DNA of 64,000 nucleotides from Dromiciops gliroides (lineage: Eukaryota; Chordata; Mammalia; Microbiotheria; Microbiotheriidae), in contig NC_057866.1 of the NCBI RefSeq assembly GCF_019393635.1, positions 10,798,223-10,862,222 on the forward strand. The letters are read 5' to 3'. Shown here piece after piece: positions 59,404 to 64,000 of the stretch. A program made the position numbers and the translations under genes. Within the stretch, counting starts at the first letter, position 1. The number at the start of each line of letters is the position of its first letter. Under the pieces are notes generated by a model, which was given only the letters and a program-made list of their open reading frames with translations, was not told where the DNA came from and searched no databases.

Positions 59404-59554
59404 TTTTTTTTTTTTTTTGCAGGGCAATGGGGGTTAAGTGACTTGCCCAGGGTCACACAGCTAGTAAGTGTCAAGTGTCTGAGGCTGGATTTGAACTCAG
59501 GTCCTCCTGAATCCAGAGCCAGTGCTTTATCCACTTCGCCACCTAGCTGCCCCT
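59404..59554 (-). repeat. Marsupial SINE, reverse
   Basis: Complete; flanked by 'tgaggccaattatc' and 'tgaggccagttatc'. 59,600-60,160 is unique sequence. Confidence 0.95.
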
Positions 59555-60164
59555 TGAGGCCAGTTATCAATGGCTCCCTCGTAGGGGGGGGGCTGGGAGG
59601 CCCAGGGCAAGGGGCTCCCACACACCCTTGGGGATGGCCGCTAGGTCACCTCTCCCCAGAACTGCAGCCCCCTTTCATTCCAGGCCTTATACCTCCAAGG
59701 TGTGGGGGGGCGGGGCACTGGGCGAAGTAATGGATGCTTGTGGAATTTCACCTACTCCCTTCCCTGATGGATAATAATGGCCAACCTTGTCTCTTTAGGA
59801 TCTGAGGTGCCTTGGATTCAGTTTAACCAGCAGGGCGCATTGGGCATACAAAAATTTAAAAATAGCCCGTATTCCCCTTCACTTCCAAAAGCCTTTGGGG
59901 GGGAGCAGTAAAAATGTTGTTTCCTCTCATGGATAGGGAAACTGAGGCCCATCAAGGAGGACTTGGGGTAGCAGGGTACAGTGGAATGAGCCGGGTTGAG
60001 AGCAGCCTATGACACCACCTGGGTGACCTGGGACTTCCCCCCCTGGGCCTCAGGTTCCTCTTCTGTAAGCCAGGGGGTCCCTGTCTCTTTGACACCAAGG
60101 AGACATGATTGATTCCATTAGCTTGCGAAGCTCTCTGCCGGCCGTGGAGGCAGAGTCTGGCCCA

Positions 60165-60298
60165 CTCTAAGGAGGTTTTAGAGAGAGAATAATGACATGC
60201 CCAAAGTACACATAGCGAGTGAGCATCAAAGACAGGATCTGAACCCAAGTCTTGCTGGTCCCAGGGCCAAGACTTGCTATCCACTGTGCCTTGTTGCT
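60165..60298 (-). repeat. MIR-type SINE just upstream of the BAD coding exon
   Basis: 'gacatgcccaaagtacacat' and 'atctgaacccaagtcttgct', reverse. Confidence 0.55.
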
Positions 60299-60449
60299 TT
60301 CTGAATTGGTTTATTATTGGGTTGGAAGTAGCAGGAGGGAGGAGCCCAGCAGGCCTTCAGTGGGACTCACCATCCGGCAGACAACCCAACCCTCTGCCCC
60401 TCTCCTCTCTCTCCTCCCCAGGCCAGATGATGTTTCCCACCCCATGAGC

Positions 60450-60618
60450 ATGTTTCAGATCCCAGAGTTTGAGTCCAGTGAGCAAGAAGACAGCCCCAAA
60501 GAAGAGGCCTGGGCCCCAGGGGAGCCCAGGGGGTTGGGCAGGCACAGCTCCACCGCCCCCTGCCTCACCCCCATCAGGCCAGGACACAGACCAGCAGCTG
60601 GGACCCATCATCATGAAG
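60450..60618 (+). CDS. BAD: BCL2-associated agonist of cell death, first coding exon only
   Basis: BAD is a BH3-only protein that binds BCL-XL/BCL-2 to promote apoptosis and is held by 14-3-3 when phosphorylated. The exon starts after an acceptor (ctcctccccag) at 60421. The ATG at 60450 gives MFQIPEFESSEQEDSPKE, matching the conserved human start MFQIPEFEPSEQEDSS, and runs 56 codons plus one base to donor GAAG|GTGGGT, ending in a His-rich THHHE like human SSSHHGG. An in-frame ATG six bases upstream (60444) could add Met-Ser. The middle of the exon is poorly conserved. The BH3 domain and 14-3-3 serines belong to later exons that are not in 60,619-64,000, so the gene is cut by the window edge. 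Confidence 0.93.
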
Positions 60619-60762
60619 GTGGGTGCACACCCCTTGCCCTGGCCCAGCTCTGGGCTGGGGTTCTCTCTCTGCTCTTGTTGCTCCAAACTAAGAACAACTA
60701 ATACCCCTCCCCGAGGGGTGACAGCACTTACAGCTTGAAGAGGCTTGAGAATGACCCATTTT

Positions 60763-60913
60763 GGGGGCAGCTAGGTGGCATAGTGAATAAAGCACCGGCC
60801 CTAGATTCAGGAGGACCTGAGTTCAAATGCAGCCTCAAACACTTGACACTAGCTGTGTGACCCTGGGCAAGTCACTTAACCCTCATGGCCCTGCCAAAAA
60901 AAAAAAAGCTTCT
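60763..60913 (+). repeat. Marsupial SINE in BAD intron
   Basis: Target duplication 'agaatgacccatttt' at 60748-60762 and 60914-60928. Confidence 0.95.
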
Positions 60914-60929
60914 AGAATGACCCATTTTG

Positions 60930-62650
60930 TAGATGGGGAACCCAAGGGCCTGAGGCGTCAGCAATGACTCATCCAAGGTCATCCAGGGACCAAGTAGGAG
61001 AGAGCTTTAAAGGGGCACAAGGACTTTTGAGACACCTCATATTTGGGGCCCTTTTTATCTTCATTTTACAGATGGGACAACTGAGGCTCAGGGCTGTTCA
61101 GCTTGTCTTCAGGGCTCAGGGCTCAGTATTCAAGCTTGTCTTCAGTCTCACTTTCCTAGCTGAAAAACGCTGCCCAACACCATTTCACCCCTTCCTGTTT
61201 GAAAGAAACCCAGCCTTCTTGTAGGGGCTGCCCCCTGGGGAGGGGGCTCTGGGAACACCCAAGGCTGCCTGGAAGAAGGCAGGCCCCTGCCCTCCCTGCC
61301 TTGGGCTGACCCCTGGGACCAGGCTCCTCTCTGGATGGGAAGTCCTGATTTCTGTCACCCTAGGCAGGCCCTCAGGCTCTCTCTGGTCTGAGGCTTTTCC
61401 CTGATGACCCACCCTAGCTCTGCTAGATCTAACTCTAGGGTTAGACCCCTAGGAAGTAGGAAGTGGTCAGCTCCTCCCCCTCCACATCCAAGCTGTTATT
61501 CACTCAACAAACCTTTCCTTGGGGCCCCACCTGGGTGGCCTGGGACTTGCATTCCAAATAAGTGAAGATGCCCTGAAGCATCAGGAAAAAGTGAGGAAAC
61601 AGCCTTCCCCCACCTCTACACTCTGACTTGCTCAGTGAATGAAGATTCTCTAAGTTTATCCTGTCTAAGGCCCCTTGCACTGTCTCCAGAAGGCCCTTCC
61701 TTACGATGGCAGGTGTGACCTAGGGATTTGATGGAGGACCCCAGAAATCTCAGGCCCCTGGTCCCATTAGCGCGCTGAGGTTATCGGATTAGCCAACCGG
61801 CACCTTGGCCCACAGAACCTGCCTGGCATGGGGCTTGGATGGGGCTCATGCCACGGACGTGCCTGCCGACCCCATTGGATACTCCTGTCTGGGGCCTTGA
61901 ACCAATCCAAGGTTCTGAGAACTCCCCTTTGGGTTCCTTAGACTGTCCCCGCACCCCATGGTCTCCCCTAGGACCAGAAGTCTGGGAAAGCAGGTATAGG
62001 AGCCCCAGGGGACTGTGAGAGAGGAAAGAAGAAAAGAGGGAGGAGTAAGGAGGGGCCTCTACTTGGAGCCCAGGTCCGAGATGTCCCAGCACCCACAGAC
62101 AGGCTGAGGAGGACCTCAGGCCCCAGAACCCCTCACTCTTCACATGCATTCTGACCTCAAAGCAACCCTGGGGGTGGGGGGGCCAGGGATTCTCATCCCA
62201 TATACCAAGGAGGAGGGGGAAGGATGAGCCAAGGCCCCAGTGTCAGAGGTGAAATTGGAACTCAGGTCTTTCAAATCTTGAACCCAGGGTCACATCTCCT
62301 CCTGTGCCTTACAGAGAACAGCCTCCTTCCCTACCCCCCTTGTCCTTGCTGAGGTAGGGGGGCCTGGCAGATCCCAAGCACACCATGTACTTGGACCAGA
62401 GAGCACAGGAGATAATGTTTTCTGTTGTCTGCCCCACCCACTGCCCAGCCATGACCCTCTCTCCCTTCAAAACCAGGCTTTGGAAACAAACCCAGAATGC
62501 TCTTCGGGTCCCACCCACTCCTGGGCAGCTCTGTTGACCCCCTGGTTGGGCCTCAGGCCTCCAGCTCTTTGAGGAGGAGGGACCACAGTGTGGGGCAGGG
62601 GGATGACCACTGACCTTGCAGCACGAGGCCTGGATTATAAGGCAAGTGAA
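60930..62650 (+). other. BAD intron, no further exon found
   Basis: I searched both this stretch and the rest of the window for the conserved BH3-region codons and found none. A reverse MIR-type piece lies at about 62200-62285. The rest is unique. Confidence 0.6.
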
Positions 62651-62654
62651 GCAG

Positions 62655-62850
62655 TGGTGACACAGGGAATGGAGGACTAGCCTTGGAATACACAAGACCT
62701 GGGTTCAAATCCTGCCTCTGACCCTTACCAACTGTGACCCTAGGCAAGTAATCAGGTCTCAGCCTCAGTTTCCTCTTCCTAAAATGGGGAGGATAATAAC
62801 AACTAGCTCTCAAGGCCCTTGTGAGGACCAAAGCTCTCAGTTTCTACTTT
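62655..62850 (+). repeat. MIR-type SINE
   Basis: 'acctgggttcaaatcctgcc', 'ctaggcaagtaatcaggtct' and 'cctcagtttcctcttcctaa' in order. 62,940-63,020 is A/T-rich low-complexity DNA. Confidence 0.75.
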
Positions 62851-63074
62851 GCATATATCATTTAACTGACTCAGTTTCCACAACTGCAGGGGGGAAAGGT
62901 TGGACCTGAGGACCCTTCCAGCTCCAGTTATGTGGTCCTGTAAATGACATAGCAGGATTAAAATATAATTAATATCTTTATAATATATTTAATGATATAA
63001 TTTTAAATAATAAGATATATCATATCTTTTGTTTTTCTGTCACCCACATCCACCATTCCAGACAGCCATCCTTT

Positions 63075-63242
63075 ATTTTATTTTATTTATTTATTTGTTT
63101 ATTTTTGCAGGGCAATGAGGGTTAAGTGACTTGCCCAAGAGTCACACAGTTAGTAAGTGTCAAGCGTCTGAGGCTGCATTTGAACTCAGGTACTCCCGAA
63201 TCCAGGGCCGGTGCTTTATCCACTGCGCCACCTAGCCGCCCC
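63075..63242 (-). repeat. Marsupial SINE, reverse
   Basis: Complete with a (TTTA)n tail at 63075-63107. Confidence 0.95.
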
Positions 63243-64000
63243 CTTTATTTTTAAAATACTTTTTTATTATTTTCTTTAATCATTTTTAAGAGGAAGAGGA
63301 AAAAATTTAAAAAAAATCAAAGCAATGCATCAAAAACAGTTTAACATATACACCGTTCCACACCCCTGGACCCCCACCTCTGCCAAGAAAGGGGAAAGGC
63401 TCTTATATCTCTTCCTTAGGGCCAGACTTGGTCCATGTCATTGGGTTATTAGGTATCTGTTCTTTTCATTTATATTCTCATCGTTTTAAATATTGTTGCC
63501 CTGGCTCTGCTCCTTTTCCATCAGTCCACGTTCTCTGCATACCTTGTTTGTCGTTTCTTGTAGTAGAGTAAGAGTCTGCACATTCATGTGTCACCACTTG
63601 TTAGGCCTTTTCTCAATTGATAAGTACTGCTGGGAATCATTTGGTATGGGGGAGCAGGGGGCTTTCTTCTTGGGTTATTTGGCATACTTCTGTGTTGCTT
63701 TTCAGAATGGCTGTGTCAGCTCACAGCTCCACCAGAGATGATGCATCCTTGTACTTTCTTCCAAAGTTGCCTATTGTCTTTTGTTGGTTTTGCCTATTTT
63801 CGAGCAAAGACTTTGAGTCTCCTGCTATTCTTGGAGAGATCTGGATTCTAAGGATAATGGAATTCGATGCTTCAGAACTAGTCGAATTGGAAGAATGATA
63901 GTTATCGCTAATCATTCAATGTCAGTGCCCCCAGGCATCCGGGACTGGACCTGCGCTGTTTAGCAATTTTGTCCAATAATTTTGGGCAATAGTTCTCAAT
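63243..64000 (-). repeat. L1 3' part, running off the window edge
   Basis: Reverse L1 3'UTR and ORF2 end: 'cacctctgccaagaaagg', 'ctcaattgataagtactgct' and 'cagctccaccagagatgatg' follow the usual L1 order. Confidence 0.65.

Noticed and set aside
60619-64000. Further BAD exons
   Set aside because: I looked for the BH3 and 14-3-3 motif codons on the plus strand after the first coding exon and did not find them; they must lie beyond the window.

Overview
This is vertebrate genomic DNA, almost certainly from a marsupial. Two lines of evidence support that. First, about three dozen copies of one short tRNA-like SINE with an A box (TGGCGCAGTGG), a B box (GAGTTCAAATCC) and an A-rich tail litter the window; this is the WSINE1/SINE1_MD type known from marsupials. 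Second, the single-copy genes form the conserved mammalian block of human 11q13.1, here in reversed orientation: PRDX5(-), TRMT112(+), ESRRA(-), CATSPERZ(-), KCNK4(-), GPR137(-), BAD(+). The species cannot be told from the sequence alone.

Layout. 1-24,000 holds no gene I can support. It is a repeat-rich intergenic stretch with a nest of LINEs (RTE, L1 and a half-L1/HAL1), three solo LTRs and many SINEs. 24,050-27,500 is PRDX5. 28,800-30,540 is TRMT112, whose 3' end faces that of ESRRA (30,830-36,000 with its promoter). CATSPERZ (36,610-38,670), KCNK4 (39,475-46,200) and GPR137 (47,345-51,600) follow on the minus strand, head to tail and close together. 51,600-57,400 is repeat-rich spacer with a fourth solo LTR. 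BAD begins with a probable noncoding exon near 57,670 and its first coding exon at 60,450; the remaining exons, with the BH3 domain, lie beyond the right edge. The last 800 bases are SINE and L1 sequence.

All coding exons were read directly from the bases, with GT/AG junctions and reading phase checked. Predicted lengths are PRDX5 206 aa, TRMT112 126 aa, ESRRA 428 aa, CATSPERZ about 217 aa (its 5' exons are less certain), KCNK4 394 aa and GPR137 397 aa, all close to the mammalian orthologues. The genes share a neighbourhood, not a pathway: mitochondrial/peroxisomal redox defence (PRDX5), a methyltransferase activator (TRMT112), a metabolic nuclear receptor (ESRRA), a sperm calcium-channel subunit (CATSPERZ), a two-pore potassium channel (KCNK4), a lysosomal seven-span protein (GPR137) and a BH3-only death regulator (BAD).

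I found no evidence of a new gene system. The points most worth a second look are regulatory and structural: a 41-bp tandem array and an ERR-type half-site cluster upstream of ESRRA, one target site used by three successive retroposons, a homogenised inverted SINE pair, and the nested LINE structure with a half-L1.
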